Below are positions 31,716-40,577 of a stretch of 50,949 nt of DNA, piece after piece. Position numbers and translations under genes: made by a program. This stretch comes from an uncultured Flavobacteriales bacterium (GTDB taxonomy: Bacteria; Bacteroidota; Bacteroidia; Flavobacteriales; BACL11): the NCBI GenBank assembly GCA_905478185.1, contig CAJQHO010000004.1:1-50949 (forward strand), read 5' to 3'. Under the pieces are notes generated by a model, which did not search any database, was not told where the DNA came from, and was given only the letters and a program-made list of their open reading frames with translations. Positions within the stretch are counted from its first letter, which is position 1. The number at the start of each line of letters is the position of its first letter.

Positions 31716-34166
31716 ATGAAGAAAGATTTTAGAATAAGTTCAGCAGAGTTTTCTGACATGCTGAATGAAGATACAGAGTTTTTGCCATTGATGAGTGATG
31801 AGGATGAAGCAAAAATATCAAAGGAAGATACACCAAATGAACTTCCAATTTTACCTTTAAGAAATACAGTTTTATTTCCAGGTGTTATTATCCCAATTAC
31901 TATCGGTAGAGATAGATCAGTCAAATTGATAAAAGATGCTGAAAATGGCAATAAGACAATTGGAGTTGTAGCTCAAAAGGATTTTGATACAGAATTGCCA
32001 GAATTAAGTGATTTAAATCATGTTGGAACTGTAGCTCATATTTTGAAAATGTTAAAAATGCCTGATGGAAATATCACTGCTGTTATACAGGGTAGAAAGC
32101 GTTTTGAGATTACTAAAATGGTTCAAAAAGACCCTTATTTTAAGGCAAAAGTAGTTGATTTAAAAGAGGTAAAGCCTGAGAAAAAAGATGAAGAATTTGG
32201 TGCGTTAGTTTCATCTGTAAAGGATTTGGCTCTTAGGATTATTGATGAATCTCCTAATATTCCTGCTGAGGCGGCAATTGCAATTAAAAATATTAAAAAT
32301 TCATCTTTTGCAATAAATTTTGTTTCTTCAAATATGAATATTGGTTTGACTGAAAAGCAATTATTACTAGAAGAAGTTGATTTGAAGAAGCGTGCTATTT
32401 TAGTATTAGAACTCTTAACTAAAGAGCTGCAAATGCTAGAAATGAAAAATAAAATTCAATCCAAAGTTCAAACAGATTTAGATAAACAGCAAAGAGAATA
32501 TTATTTGAATCAGCAAATGAAAGCTATTCAAGAGGAATTAGGAGGGAGTGGTTCTCAAAAAGAAATTGATGAAATGCGCAAGCAGGCATCAAAAAAGAAA
32601 TGGAATAAAGAGATTGCAAATGCATTTGAGAAGGAGCTTAGAAAGTTACAAAGAATGAATCCTTCTATGTCCGATTATGCTGTACAGAGAAGTTATATTG
32701 AGTTGATATTGGATCTTCCTTGGGATAAAGTTACAACTGATAGTTTTGATTTGAAACAAGCGAGAGATATTTTAGATAGAGATCATTTTGGTTTAGTAAA
32801 AGTAAAAGAAAGAATTATTGAACATCTAGCAGTTTTAAAATTAAAGGGTGATATGAAATCGCCAATTTTATGTTTGTATGGCCCTCCTGGGGTTGGAAAA
32901 ACTTCATTAGGAAAGTCAATTGCTGAGGCTTTGGGTAGAAAATATGAGCGTGTTTCTTTAGGTGGTTTGCGTGATGAAGCCGAAATTAGAGGGCATAGAA
33001 AAACTTATATTGGTGCAATGCCAGGAAGAATCATTAAATCAGTAAAAAAAGCAAAATCCTCAAATCCAGTTTTTGTTTTAGATGAGATTGATAAAGTCAC
33101 AAGAGATAATCATGGTGATCCTTCTTCTGCACTTTTAGAGGTTTTAGACCCTGAACAAAATGAAACTTTTCATGACAATTATTTGGAGTTAGATTATGAT
33201 TTATCAAAAGTGATGTTTGTGGCTACTGCTAATTCTTTAGCTACAATTCAGCCTGCACTAAGAGATAGAATGGAAATTATTGAGATCAATGGATATACTA
33301 TTGAGGAAAAAGTACAAATTGCAAAAAAACATTTGTTGCCAAAACAAATAAAGTTACACGGATTAAAAGAGGAACAGTTTACAATTTCTGATGAAATGTT
33401 AGAAAAAATTATTGATCAGTATACTAGAGAATCGGGTGTTAGGACTTTGGATAAAATGATTAGTAAAATGATTCGGAATGTTGCAAAATCTATTGCAATG
33501 GATGAGAGTTTTGATTATTCTCCTGATGTTAAGGTTGTAGAAAAAGTTTTAGGAGCACCAAGATTTGATAGAGATAGATTTACTGATAATTCTGTTGCGG
33601 GTGTTGTCACTGGTTTAGCTTGGACATCAGTAGGTGGTGATATTTTGTTTATTGAAAGTAGCTTGAGTAAAGGAAAAGGAAAGTTGTCTGTTACAGGAAA
33701 TCTAGGAAAAGTGATGAAGGAATCGGTTACTATTGCTATGGAATACCTAAAAGCACATGCTGAGATTTATGAGCTTTATTCAGAAGTTTTTGATAAATGG
33801 AATGTTCATGTTCATGTTCCTGAAGGTGCAACACCAAAGGATGGTCCTTCAGCTGGAATTACAATGTTTACTTCTTTAGTTTCTTCATTTACACAAAGAA
33901 AAGTTAAAGAGAAAATAGCAATGACTGGAGAACTTACTTTAAGAGGGAAAGTATTGCCAGTTGGTGGGATTAAAGAAAAAATATTGGCAGCAAAACGATC
34001 AGGAATTAATGAAATTTTGCTTTCAAAGCAGAATAGAAAAGATATTTTAGAAATCAATGAAAAGTATGTAAAGGGAATGACTTTTCATTATGTAGAGACT
34101 TTAAAGGAGGTAATTGATATTGCTTTGCTAAATGAAAAGGTTGATGATGCTGTTGAAATTAATTAA
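31716..34166 (+). CDS. lon: ATP-dependent protease Lon (endopeptidase La)
   Basis: Lon unfolds and degrades misfolded and regulatory proteins in the cytoplasm. The 816-residue product has an N-terminal LON substrate domain starting at LPILPLRNTVLFPGV (about residues 44-58), a coiled region, and an AAA+ module with GPPGVGKT (389-396). The protease domain carries Ser712 in PKDGPSAG and the partner lysine Lys755 in GGIKEK. ATG at 31716 is chosen; a TTG six codons upstream would fall at or before the predicted transcription start. Sigma-54 control would link it to a stress or envelope signal. Confidence 0.96.
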   Translation: MKKDFRISSAEFSDMLNEDTEFLPLMSDEDEAKISKEDTPNELPILPLRNTVLFPGVIIPITIGRDRSVKLIKDAENGNKTIGVVAQKDFDTELPELSDLNHVGTVAHILKMLKMPDGNITAVIQGRKRFEITKMVQKDPYFKAKVVDLKEVKPEKKDEEFGALVSSVKDLALRIIDESPNIPAEAAIAIKNIKNSSFAINFVSSNMNIGLTEKQLLLEEVDLKKRAILVLELLTKELQMLEMKNKIQSKVQTDLDKQQREYYLNQQMKAIQEELGGSGSQKEIDEMRKQASKKKWNKEIANAFEKELRKLQRMNPSMSDYAVQRSYIELILDLPWDKVTTDSFDLKQARDILDRDHFGLVKVKERIIEHLAVLKLKGDMKSPILCLYGPPGVGKTSLGKSIAEALGRKYERVSLGGLRDEAEIRGHRKTYIGAMPGRIIKSVKKAKSSNPVFVLDEIDKVTRDNHGDPSSALLEVLDPEQNETFHDNYLELDYDLSKVMFVATANSLATIQPALRDRMEIIEINGYTIEEKVQIAKKHLLPKQIKLHGLKEEQFTISDEMLEKIIDQYTRESGVRTLDKMISKMIRNVAKSIAMDESFDYSPDVKVVEKVLGAPRFDRDRFTDNSVAGVVTGLAWTSVGGDILFIESSLSKGKGKLSVTGNLGKVMKESVTIAMEYLKAHAEIYELYSEVFDKWNVHVHVPEGATPKDGPSAGITMFTSLVSSFTQRKVKEKIAMTGELTLRGKVLPVGGIKEKILAAKRSGINEILLSKQNRKDILEINEKYVKGMTFHYVETLKEVIDIALLNEKVDDAVEIN

Positions 34167-34211
34167 TGTTTTTCAATAATAATTTAATTTAAGAATCGTT
34201 AAAAATTAAAA

Positions 34212-34370
34212 ATGATGAAAAAAATAATGTTACTTATTAGTTTGGTATTAGGAATTTCAACATCTAATGCTCAGGAAGGTGTTGATTCATATTCGAATAT
34301 GACTGATGGCATTAAAGAATATACTGGAGTAGTTCCAAGAATTGGATTTAACTTTGGTGCAGCTTTCTAA
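34212..34370 (+). CDS. Small exported peptide (52 aa) between lon and porQ
   Basis: An ATG ATG start leads to KKIMLLISLVLGISTSNAQ, a standard Sec signal peptide. The mature part is only about 32 residues, and its end, RIGFNFGAAF, looks like a terminal outer-membrane strand. It stops seven bases before porQ and should be on the same transcript. It may be a real secreted micro-protein or the remnant of a larger outer-membrane protein. I do not recognise it. Confidence 0.5.
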   Translation: MMKKIMLLISLVLGISTSNAQEGVDSYSNMTDGIKEYTGVVPRIGFNFGAAF

Positions 34371-34376
34371 TATTGA

Positions 34377-35405
34377 ATGATTAAAAGAAAAATCTTAATA
34401 GCACTTTTTTCCCCTTTAGCACTTTTTTCCCAAGATGGTGGGCAAACAGCTTTTTCTTTTGTAGATATAGAGACATCTCCAAGAGTTGAGGCATTGGGAG
34501 GTAGTGGTATTGCAATTTTCGATAATGATGTTTCATTAGTGCAAACTACTCCATCACTGTTAAGTCCTGAAATGGATAAAGCTATAGTATTTTCTTTTGG
34601 AGATTACTTTTCGGATATTAATTTGCTTTCATTTTCTTTCTCAAAGAATATAGAGGAATTAGGTGTTTTTGCGCTTTCATTAAAAGCAATAAATTACGGA
34701 AGTTTTGATAGAAATGATAAGAATGGTTATAATCATGCTGGATTCTCTGCAAATGATCAAGTTCTTACTTTTGGTTTTGCTAAACAGCTGCATAAAAGGT
34801 TTACTCTTGGTATAAATTTAAATTTAATCAATTCTAATTACGATTCTTATAATTCATTTGCAATCAGTTCAAATATCTCATCAACATATTATAACAAAGA
34901 GAAAAGATTTACCTCTACTTTTCTAGCTAAAAATATAGGAAGGCAAGTTAATTCATATACATCAATTAATGAGAGTTTGCCATTTGAAATGCAATTTGCA
35001 ATAAGCAAGGAGTTGGCTCATTTACCTTTCAGATATCATCTAACATATAATTCAATCAATATATTTGATGTTAAATCTCATTATAAATTAACAAGTCAAA
35101 CTAATACAGATTCAGGAGAGTTAGAGATTAAACAGGAGAGTATTGCTAAAACTGCATTGCGTCATATCGTTATTGGAGGAGAGCTTAATCCCTTTAGAAA
35201 AAGTTTATTTATTAGAGGTGGGTTTAATTTTCAAAGAAGATTTGATTTAACAACTACAACTCGCCCTGCATTAGTTGGTTTTTCTTGGGGTATCGGTTTT
35301 AAAGTAATGAAATATCGTTTTGATTATAGTCGATCTTCTTATCATTTGTCAGGAGCGCCAAATAATTTTAGTATTGCTACAAATTTGAGTACTTTTGGCC
35401 TCTAG
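34377..35405 (+). CDS. porQ: Type IX secretion system protein PorQ
   Basis: PorQ is an outer-membrane barrel that, with PorU, PorV and PorZ, forms the attachment complex processing T9SS cargo at the cell surface. The 342-residue protein has a signal peptide (ILIALFSPLALFSQ), then GGQTAFSFVDIETSPRVEALGG (about residues 21-42), diagnostic of the PorV/PorQ family, and then barrel strands. The position immediately before cmk is also typical of porQ in the phylum. Its TAG is followed directly by the cmk ATG. T9SS clients are encoded at 40.9, 42.6 and 50.9 kb. Confidence 0.88.
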   Translation: MIKRKILIALFSPLALFSQDGGQTAFSFVDIETSPRVEALGGSGIAIFDNDVSLVQTTPSLLSPEMDKAIVFSFGDYFSDINLLSFSFSKNIEELGVFALSLKAINYGSFDRNDKNGYNHAGFSANDQVLTFGFAKQLHKRFTLGINLNLINSNYDSYNSFAISSNISSTYYNKEKRFTSTFLAKNIGRQVNSYTSINESLPFEMQFAISKELAHLPFRYHLTYNSINIFDVKSHYKLTSQTNTDSGELEIKQESIAKTALRHIVIGGELNPFRKSLFIRGGFNFQRRFDLTTTTRPALVGFSWGIGFKVMKYRFDYSRSSYHLSGAPNNFSIATNLSTFGL

Positions 35406-36092
35406 ATGAGTTTAACTTTTAATATTGCTATTGACGGACATTCCTCTTGTGGCAAAAGCACAATAGCAAAATCTATTGCTCTGAAATATGGCATGCGCTA
35501 TATTGATACGGGAGCAATGTACAGAGCGATCACACTTTATTTTATGAGAAACAATATCATTAAAAATAAACAAGTTGATTTTGCTTTACTCTCAGATTCT
35601 TTAGATAAAATAACTATTAATTTTCAATTCAATTCTGAGCTAAAAAAGTCAGAAACTTTTCTGAATAATGAGAATGTTGAGTCAATTATTAGAGGGTTTG
35701 AGGTTTCCGATAATGTTTCAATTATTGCTCAAATTAAAGAGGTAAGAGAAAAGTTAATTCTTTTGCAAAGAGCAATTGGAAAGTCCAAAAATGTAGTGAT
35801 GGATGGTAGAGATATTGGAACAAAAGTTTTTCCTGACGCAAGGTTAAAGCTTTTTGTTACTGCAAAGGCTAAAATTCGAGCTCAAAGAAGATTTGATGAG
35901 TTGACTGTAAAAGGTGAAAGAGTTACTTTTGATGAGATTTTACAGAATTTGAATGAAAGAGATGATTATGACACTAATAGAGACATCAATCCGCTTATGC
36001 AAGCAGAAGATGCTGTTTTGATTGATAATTCAGCACTTTCTATTCAGGATCAGAATGATTTAATTGATAACTTAATAAATACAAAAAAATAA
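35406..36092 (+). CDS. cmk: Cytidylate kinase
   Basis: This kinase phosphorylates CMP and dCMP to diphosphates. The 228-residue protein has the P-loop GHSSCGKSTIAKSI near residue 11. The family motif DTGAMYRAIT lies around residue 34, and VVMDGRDIGTKVFPDA at about 130-145. It starts directly after porQ and overlaps ispH by one base (TAATG). The porQ-cmk-ispH order suggests a single operon. Confidence 0.96.
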   Translation: MSLTFNIAIDGHSSCGKSTIAKSIALKYGMRYIDTGAMYRAITLYFMRNNIIKNKQVDFALLSDSLDKITINFQFNSELKKSETFLNNENVESIIRGFEVSDNVSIIAQIKEVREKLILLQRAIGKSKNVVMDGRDIGTKVFPDARLKLFVTAKAKIRAQRRFDELTVKGERVTFDEILQNLNERDDYDTNRDINPLMQAEDAVLIDNSALSIQDQNDLIDNLINTKK

Positions 36093-36964
36093 TGAAAGTA
36101 ATTATTGATAAAAATTCAGGATTTTGTTTTGGAGTTGTTTATGCAATTCAAATGGCAGAATCTATTTTAGATGAAGAAGGAGTTTTGTATTGTTTGGGGG
36201 ATATTGTGCATAATAATAAAGAAGTTGATAGGTTAAATGAAAGAGGTTTGAAAATTATAAATCATGAGGACTTAAAAGAATTGAAGGATTGTAAAGTTTT
36301 GATTCGTGCTCATGGAGAGCCGCCTTCTACTTATGCATTATCTTTAAAAAATAACATTCAACTATTGGATGCATCCTGCCCAGTTGTGCTTAAATTGCAA
36401 CATCAAATTAAAGAAGGTTATGAGCAGTTAAAAGAAATTGATGGACAAGTAATTATTTTTGGAAAAGAAGGTCATGCGGAGGTGACTGGACTTGTTGGGC
36501 AGACAAATAGTGAGGCGATTATTGTTACTACTATTGAGGATTTGGAAAAGGTAGATTTTTCTAAGTCGATTTATATTTATTCTCAAACAACTAAGAGTCC
36601 AAAAGCTTACTTTGATATAACAAAAGAGATAGAGAGAAGAGTAAAATTGTCATCAAATCCTGATATTAAATACATAGTTAATGATACTTTGTGTAGGCAA
36701 GTTTCTGGTAGAGAGCCTCAGTTAAAGCAATTTTCTAATGATAATGATGTTATTATTTTTGTAAGTGGAAAGAAAAGTTCAAATGGTAAAATGTTGTATA
36801 AATCTTGCGAGAAAGAGAACCCTAACTCATACTTTATTTCGGATGTAGATGAGTTGAATAGTGAATGGTTTTTTGATGCTAAAACTGTTGGTATTTGTGG
36901 CGCTACTTCTACTCCAAGATGGTTGATGGAAAATATTCAAAAAGCTATCGAAAAAATAGCTTAA
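36092..36964 (+). CDS. ispH: 4-hydroxy-3-methylbut-2-enyl diphosphate reductase
   Basis: IspH is the last enzyme of the non-mevalonate isoprenoid pathway, making IPP and DMAPP with a [4Fe-4S] cluster. The 290-residue protein keeps the three cluster cysteines: Cys12 in SGFCFGVVYA, one in DASCPVV (about residue 95) and one in NDTLCRQVSGREPQL (about residue 203). GKEGHAEVTGLVGQ is also conserved. It ends the porQ-cmk-ispH unit; no strong terminator is seen before the rpsA promoter. Confidence 0.96.
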   Translation: MKVIIDKNSGFCFGVVYAIQMAESILDEEGVLYCLGDIVHNNKEVDRLNERGLKIINHEDLKELKDCKVLIRAHGEPPSTYALSLKNNIQLLDASCPVVLKLQHQIKEGYEQLKEIDGQVIIFGKEGHAEVTGLVGQTNSEAIIVTTIEDLEKVDFSKSIYIYSQTTKSPKAYFDITKEIERRVKLSSNPDIKYIVNDTLCRQVSGREPQLKQFSNDNDVIIFVSGKKSSNGKMLYKSCEKENPNSYFISDVDELNSEWFFDAKTVGICGATSTPRWLMENIQKAIEKIA

Positions 36965-36971
36965 TATTCTT

Positions 36972-37003
36972 TTGTGTTATTTCATATTAAAATTGTATTT
37001 TTG
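36972..37003 (+). promoter_or_regulatory. rpsA promoter (-33 and -7 boxes)
   Basis: TTG at 36972-36974 and TATTTTTG at 36996-37003 are 21 bases apart. Transcription would begin close to 37008, giving an unusually long leader of about 110 bases before the rpsA ATG. Confidence 0.6.
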
Positions 37004-37007
37004 CACG

Positions 37008-37100
37008 CCTTTTCAGAATGTTAGTAAGGTAGTGAAAAGGAAACAATTATAATTAATCGCTCTTAAAGTTTAAAACATCTTAGCCTTACTTACTTTAAGA
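37008..37100 (+). promoter_or_regulatory. Structured 5' leader RNA of rpsA (two hairpins with complementary loops)
   Basis: Hairpin 1 pairs CCTTTTCA (37008-37015) with TGAAAAGG (37033-37040), eight perfect pairs. Hairpin 2 pairs TCTTAAAGT (37061-37069) with ACTTTAAGA (37092-37100), nine perfect pairs. The loops contain AGTAAGG (37023-37029) and CCTTACT (37084-37090), which are fully complementary and could form a kissing interaction. ATCTTA (37077-37082) competes for TAAGAT (37096-37101), so an alternative fold exists. I do not know a described motif of this kind; autoregulation by S1 is the natural hypothesis. Confidence 0.5.
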
Positions 37101-37121
37101 TACAAATGTAAATGACGAAAT

Positions 37122-39047
37122 ATGTCAGAAGAAAAGAAAATAGTAACTGTTAAAAAAGCAGTGAAAAAACCTAGAATTTCTAAGGTTAAAAAAGAAGAAA
37201 CTCCAAAATCTGTGGAGGTAAAAGCAACTGAAACTCCTGTTGTAGAAGAAATAAAATTAGAAGAAACTCCTGTAGTTAAAAAAGAGAAAACTTTATCTAA
37301 AGAAGAATTGCTTGCAAATTTTGATTGGGACAAAGCTGCTCAAAATGACATGTATTCTAATGAAGAAAGAACAGGTCTTGAAAAAGAATATGTTGCTACT
37401 CTTCCTGAGATTATGGACAAGCAAGTTCTTGATGGTACTGTTGTTATGATTACTGAGAGAGAAGTAGTTGTTGACATCAACTTTAAATCAGATGGGGTGC
37501 TTTCTTTTAATGAGTTTAAATATAATGAAGATTTAAAAGTTGGTGATTCTGTTGAAGTTTTAGTAGAAAAGCAAGAAGACAAAAACGGACAATTAGTTTT
37601 ATCACATAAAAGAGCTAGAATTTTAATGGCTTGGGAAAAAGTTAATGTTGCATTAGAGACTGGTGAAGTTGTAAATGGTCAAATTTTGAGCAGAACAAAA
37701 GGTGGTATGATTGTTGATGTATTCGGAATTGAATGTTTCTTACCAGGATCTCAAATTGATGTTAAGCCAATCCGTGATTATGATGCGTATGTTGGTAAAA
37801 AGATGGAATTCAAAGTTGTGAAAGTAAATGAAGCATTCAGGAATGTTGTAGTATCTCATAAAGCATTAATTGAGGCTGATTTAGCAGTTCAAACTAAAGA
37901 GATCATGTCTAAATTAGAAAAAGGACAGGTACTAGAAGGAACTGTTAAAAATATAACTTCTTATGGTGTGTTTGTTGACTTAGGAGGTATTGATGGATTG
38001 GTACATATTACTGATTTATCTTGGGGTAGAATTTCTCATCCAGATGAGATTGTATCTTTAGATGAAAATATAAATGTTGTAATTCTTGACTTTGATGAAG
38101 GTAAGAGTAGAATTCAATTAGGATTAAAACAATTAGGTGCTCATCCTTGGGATAGTTTAGAGGGTGACTTAAAAGTTGGAGATGAGGTTGATGGAAAAGT
38201 TGTAGTTGTTGCTGATTATGGAGTGTTTGTTGAATTACAAGCAGGAATTGAAGCTTTACTACATGTTTCTGAAATGTCATGGTCAACTCACTTAAGATCA
38301 GCTAATGATTTCTATAAAAAAGGTGATGCTGTAAAAGCTCAAATTTTAACTTTAGATAAAGAGACAAGAAAAATGTCATTAGGTGTTAAGCAAATGACTC
38401 CAGATCCTTGGGCTGAAATTGAAGCAAATTTCCCTGTTGGATCTAAGCATAGTGTAAAAGTAAGAAACTTCACAAACTTTGGAATTTTTGTTGAGCTAGT
38501 TGAAGGTGTTGATGGTTTAGTTCATATTTCTGATTTATCTTGGAGCAAGAAAATTAAGCATCCAGCTGAGTTTACTCAAGTTGATTCAATGCTTGATGTT
38601 ATTGTTTTAGATATTGATAAAGCAAATAGAAAAATCAGTTTAGGACATAAGCAGTTAGAAGACAATCCTTGGGATGAATATGCTAAGCAATTTATTGGAG
38701 GTAAAGATTATGAAGCAACTGTAACTGAAGTGCTTGACAAGGGAGCTGTTGTTTCTTTATCAGAAGAAGTTGAGGCTTTTGCTCCAAAAAGACATACTGA
38801 AAAAGAAGATGGTTCATCAATGGTTGTAGGTGAGACTTTATCTGTAAGAGTTCTTGAGTTCTCGAAAGAGAACAAAAAGATTTTAGTTTCTCATACTGCT
38901 ATCTTTAAAGAAGAACTTGAGGGTGAAAGAAAGAAATCAGCTGCTTCTGCTAAGAAAGTAATGAAGAAATTGGAAGATGACAAACAACATTCAACTTTAG
39001 GTGATTTGGATAGTTTGGCTGCTCTGAAGAGAGACTTAGATAATTAA
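37122..39047 (+). CDS. rpsA: 30S ribosomal protein S1
   Basis: S1 binds mRNA on the small subunit. The 641-residue protein has a Lys/Glu/Val-rich N-terminal extension of about 70 residues, then roughly six S1 (OB-fold) repeats. Three are near-canonical: SYGVFVDLGGIDGLVHITD (from about residue 278), DYGVFVELQAG (about 363) and NFGIFVELVEGVDGLVHISD (about 449). The C-terminus is a charged Lys-rich tail. It is a single-gene unit with a long structured leader and a strong terminator. Because mRNA recruitment in Bacteroidota relies little on Shine-Dalgarno pairing, S1 is expected to be important here. Confidence 0.96.
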   Translation: MSEEKKIVTVKKAVKKPRISKVKKEETPKSVEVKATETPVVEEIKLEETPVVKKEKTLSKEELLANFDWDKAAQNDMYSNEERTGLEKEYVATLPEIMDKQVLDGTVVMITEREVVVDINFKSDGVLSFNEFKYNEDLKVGDSVEVLVEKQEDKNGQLVLSHKRARILMAWEKVNVALETGEVVNGQILSRTKGGMIVDVFGIECFLPGSQIDVKPIRDYDAYVGKKMEFKVVKVNEAFRNVVVSHKALIEADLAVQTKEIMSKLEKGQVLEGTVKNITSYGVFVDLGGIDGLVHITDLSWGRISHPDEIVSLDENINVVILDFDEGKSRIQLGLKQLGAHPWDSLEGDLKVGDEVDGKVVVVADYGVFVELQAGIEALLHVSEMSWSTHLRSANDFYKKGDAVKAQILTLDKETRKMSLGVKQMTPDPWAEIEANFPVGSKHSVKVRNFTNFGIFVELVEGVDGLVHISDLSWSKKIKHPAEFTQVDSMLDVIVLDIDKANRKISLGHKQLEDNPWDEYAKQFIGGKDYEATVTEVLDKGAVVSLSEEVEAFAPKRHTEKEDGSSMVVGETLSVRVLEFSKENKKILVSHTAIFKEELEGERKKSAASAKKVMKKLEDDKQHSTLGDLDSLAALKRDLDN

Positions 39048-39052
39048 AATTT

Positions 39053-39081
39053 AAAGCCCCATTAATTTGGGGTTTTTTTTT
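39053..39081 (+). terminator. Terminator of rpsA
   Basis: CCCCA at 39057-39061 pairs with TGGGG at 39068-39072, extended by AAAG/TTTT, and is followed by a run of nine T. The pyrR -7 box begins three bases later. Confidence 0.88.
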
Positions 39082-39083
39082 GC

Positions 39084-39091
39084 TATGTTTG
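39084..39091 (+). promoter_or_regulatory. -7 box of the pyrR promoter
   Basis: TATGTTTG fits TAnnTTTG and ends seven bases before the pyrR ATG, leaving no room for a leader attenuator. Confidence 0.5.
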
Positions 39092-39098
39092 TAAGGAA

Positions 39099-39644
39099 AT
39101 GTTAGAAGAAAGAGAACTACTAAATAAACAAGAAATTGAAATTACAATTGAAAGATTGTGCAGGCAGTTAATTGAGAATCATAATGGTTTTGAAAATACT
39201 GTTATTATAGGCGTTCAGCCAAGAGGAACTTTTTTAAGTAAACGTATTCTTTCAAAATTACAAACTCTTGTTTCTAAAACAAAAATCAAATCAGGTAATG
39301 TTGATATTTCTTTTTATAGAGATGATTTGTTAAGAAGAGATGAGCCTATTGTTCCTCAAGAAATGGATATGGACCTTACTATAGAAGGAAAGAATGTTAT
39401 CTTAATTGATGATGTGCTTTTTACAGGAAGATCTATTCGTTCAGCAATTGATGCTTTAATGACATTTGGTAGACCAAATTCTGTTGAGCTACTAACTTTA
39501 ATTGACAGAAGATATAGTCGACATCTTCCAATTCAACCAAATTATGTAGGAAGAACAATTGATGCTTTAGAATCAGAGAAAGTTATTGTTGAGTGGGATG
39601 AGGTTAATGGAATTGATAGAATATTAATGAGAAAATCAGAATAA
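39099..39644 (+). CDS. pyrR: PyrR-type regulator / uracil phosphoribosyltransferase
   Basis: PyrR is an RNA-binding regulator of pyrimidine genes in Firmicutes and also has uracil phosphoribosyltransferase activity. The 181-residue protein has the PRPP-binding motif VILIDDVLFTGRSIRSA (about residues 100-116) and the family segments GVQPRGTFLSKRI and DISFYRDDLLRRD. No PyrR-binding attenuator can fit in the very short upstream region, so any regulation here must act elsewhere or differently. It overlaps pyrB by one base (TAATG). Confidence 0.93.
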   Translation: MLEERELLNKQEIEITIERLCRQLIENHNGFENTVIIGVQPRGTFLSKRILSKLQTLVSKTKIKSGNVDISFYRDDLLRRDEPIVPQEMDMDLTIEGKNVILIDDVLFTGRSIRSAIDALMTFGRPNSVELLTLIDRRYSRHLPIQPNYVGRTIDALESEKVIVEWDEVNGIDRILMRKSE

Positions 39645-40576
39645 TGAGTAATTTATCAGTTGATCATTTGTTAGGAATAAAATATCTTACTACTTCAGAT
39701 ATTGAGTTGATTTTTAAAACTGCAGATAATTTTAAAAAGATTATTAATCAGCCAATTAAAAAGGTTCCTTCCTTAAGAGATATTACAATTGCAAATCTAT
39801 TTTTTGAAAACTCTACAAGAACCAAATTATCATTTGAACTTGCAGAAAAAAGATTGTCTGCAGATGTAATTAATTTTTCATCTGCATCCTCTTCAGTTAC
39901 AAAAGGAGAAACCTTGCTAGATACTGTAAATAATATCTTGGCAATGAAAGTTGATATTGTTGTGATGAGACATCCGAACCCAGGTGCGTCAGTTTTCTTA
40001 TCAAGAAATATTGATGCCAAAATTGTTAATGCTGGAGATGGAACTCATGAGCATCCAACTCAGGCATTGTTAGATGCATATTCAATTAGAGAGAAATATG
40101 GTGAGGTAAAAGGAAAGAAAATTGTAATTATTGGAGATATCTTGCACTCACGAGTTGCACTATCTAATATTTATTGCCTGCAAAAGCTAGGTGCTGAAGT
40201 AAGAGTTTGTGGTCCTTCTTCATTAATGCCGAAACATTTGGATGCTTTAAATGTGTCTCATTTCTCTGATTTGAAAGAAGCGCTTAATTGGTGTGATGTT
40301 GCTAATGTTTTAAGAATTCAATTGGAACGCCAAGCAGTGAATTATTTTCCATCACTTAGAGAATATGCTATGGTTTATGGAATTAATAAAAATTTGTTAG
40401 ATAGTTTGGGTAAGGAAATAACTATTATGCACCCAGGCCCAATAAATAGAGGGGTAGAATTAAGCTCAGATGTTGCTGATTCTAAACATTCAATCATTTT
40501 AGATCAAGTAGAAAATGGTGTTGCAAATAGAATGGCTGTAATTTATTTACTTGCCGGAAAAATTAAAAACAACTAG
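39644..40576 (+). CDS. pyrB: Aspartate carbamoyltransferase catalytic subunit
   Basis: PyrB joins carbamoyl phosphate and aspartate, the committed step of pyrimidine synthesis. The 310-residue protein contains the carbamoyl-phosphate loop FFENSTRTKLSFELA (about residues 52-66), GTHEHPTQALLDAYS and MHPGPINRGVELS. No regulatory pyrI subunit lies nearby, as expected for the PyrR-linked class. It overlaps pyrR by one base and is followed one base later by the 99-residue gene. Confidence 0.97.
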   Translation: MSNLSVDHLLGIKYLTTSDIELIFKTADNFKKIINQPIKKVPSLRDITIANLFFENSTRTKLSFELAEKRLSADVINFSSASSSVTKGETLLDTVNNILAMKVDIVVMRHPNPGASVFLSRNIDAKIVNAGDGTHEHPTQALLDAYSIREKYGEVKGKKIVIIGDILHSRVALSNIYCLQKLGAEVRVCGPSSLMPKHLDALNVSHFSDLKEALNWCDVANVLRIQLERQAVNYFPSLREYAMVYGINKNLLDSLGKEITIMHPGPINRGVELSSDVADSKHSIILDQVENGVANRMAVIYLLAGKIKNN

Positions 40577-40577
40577 A

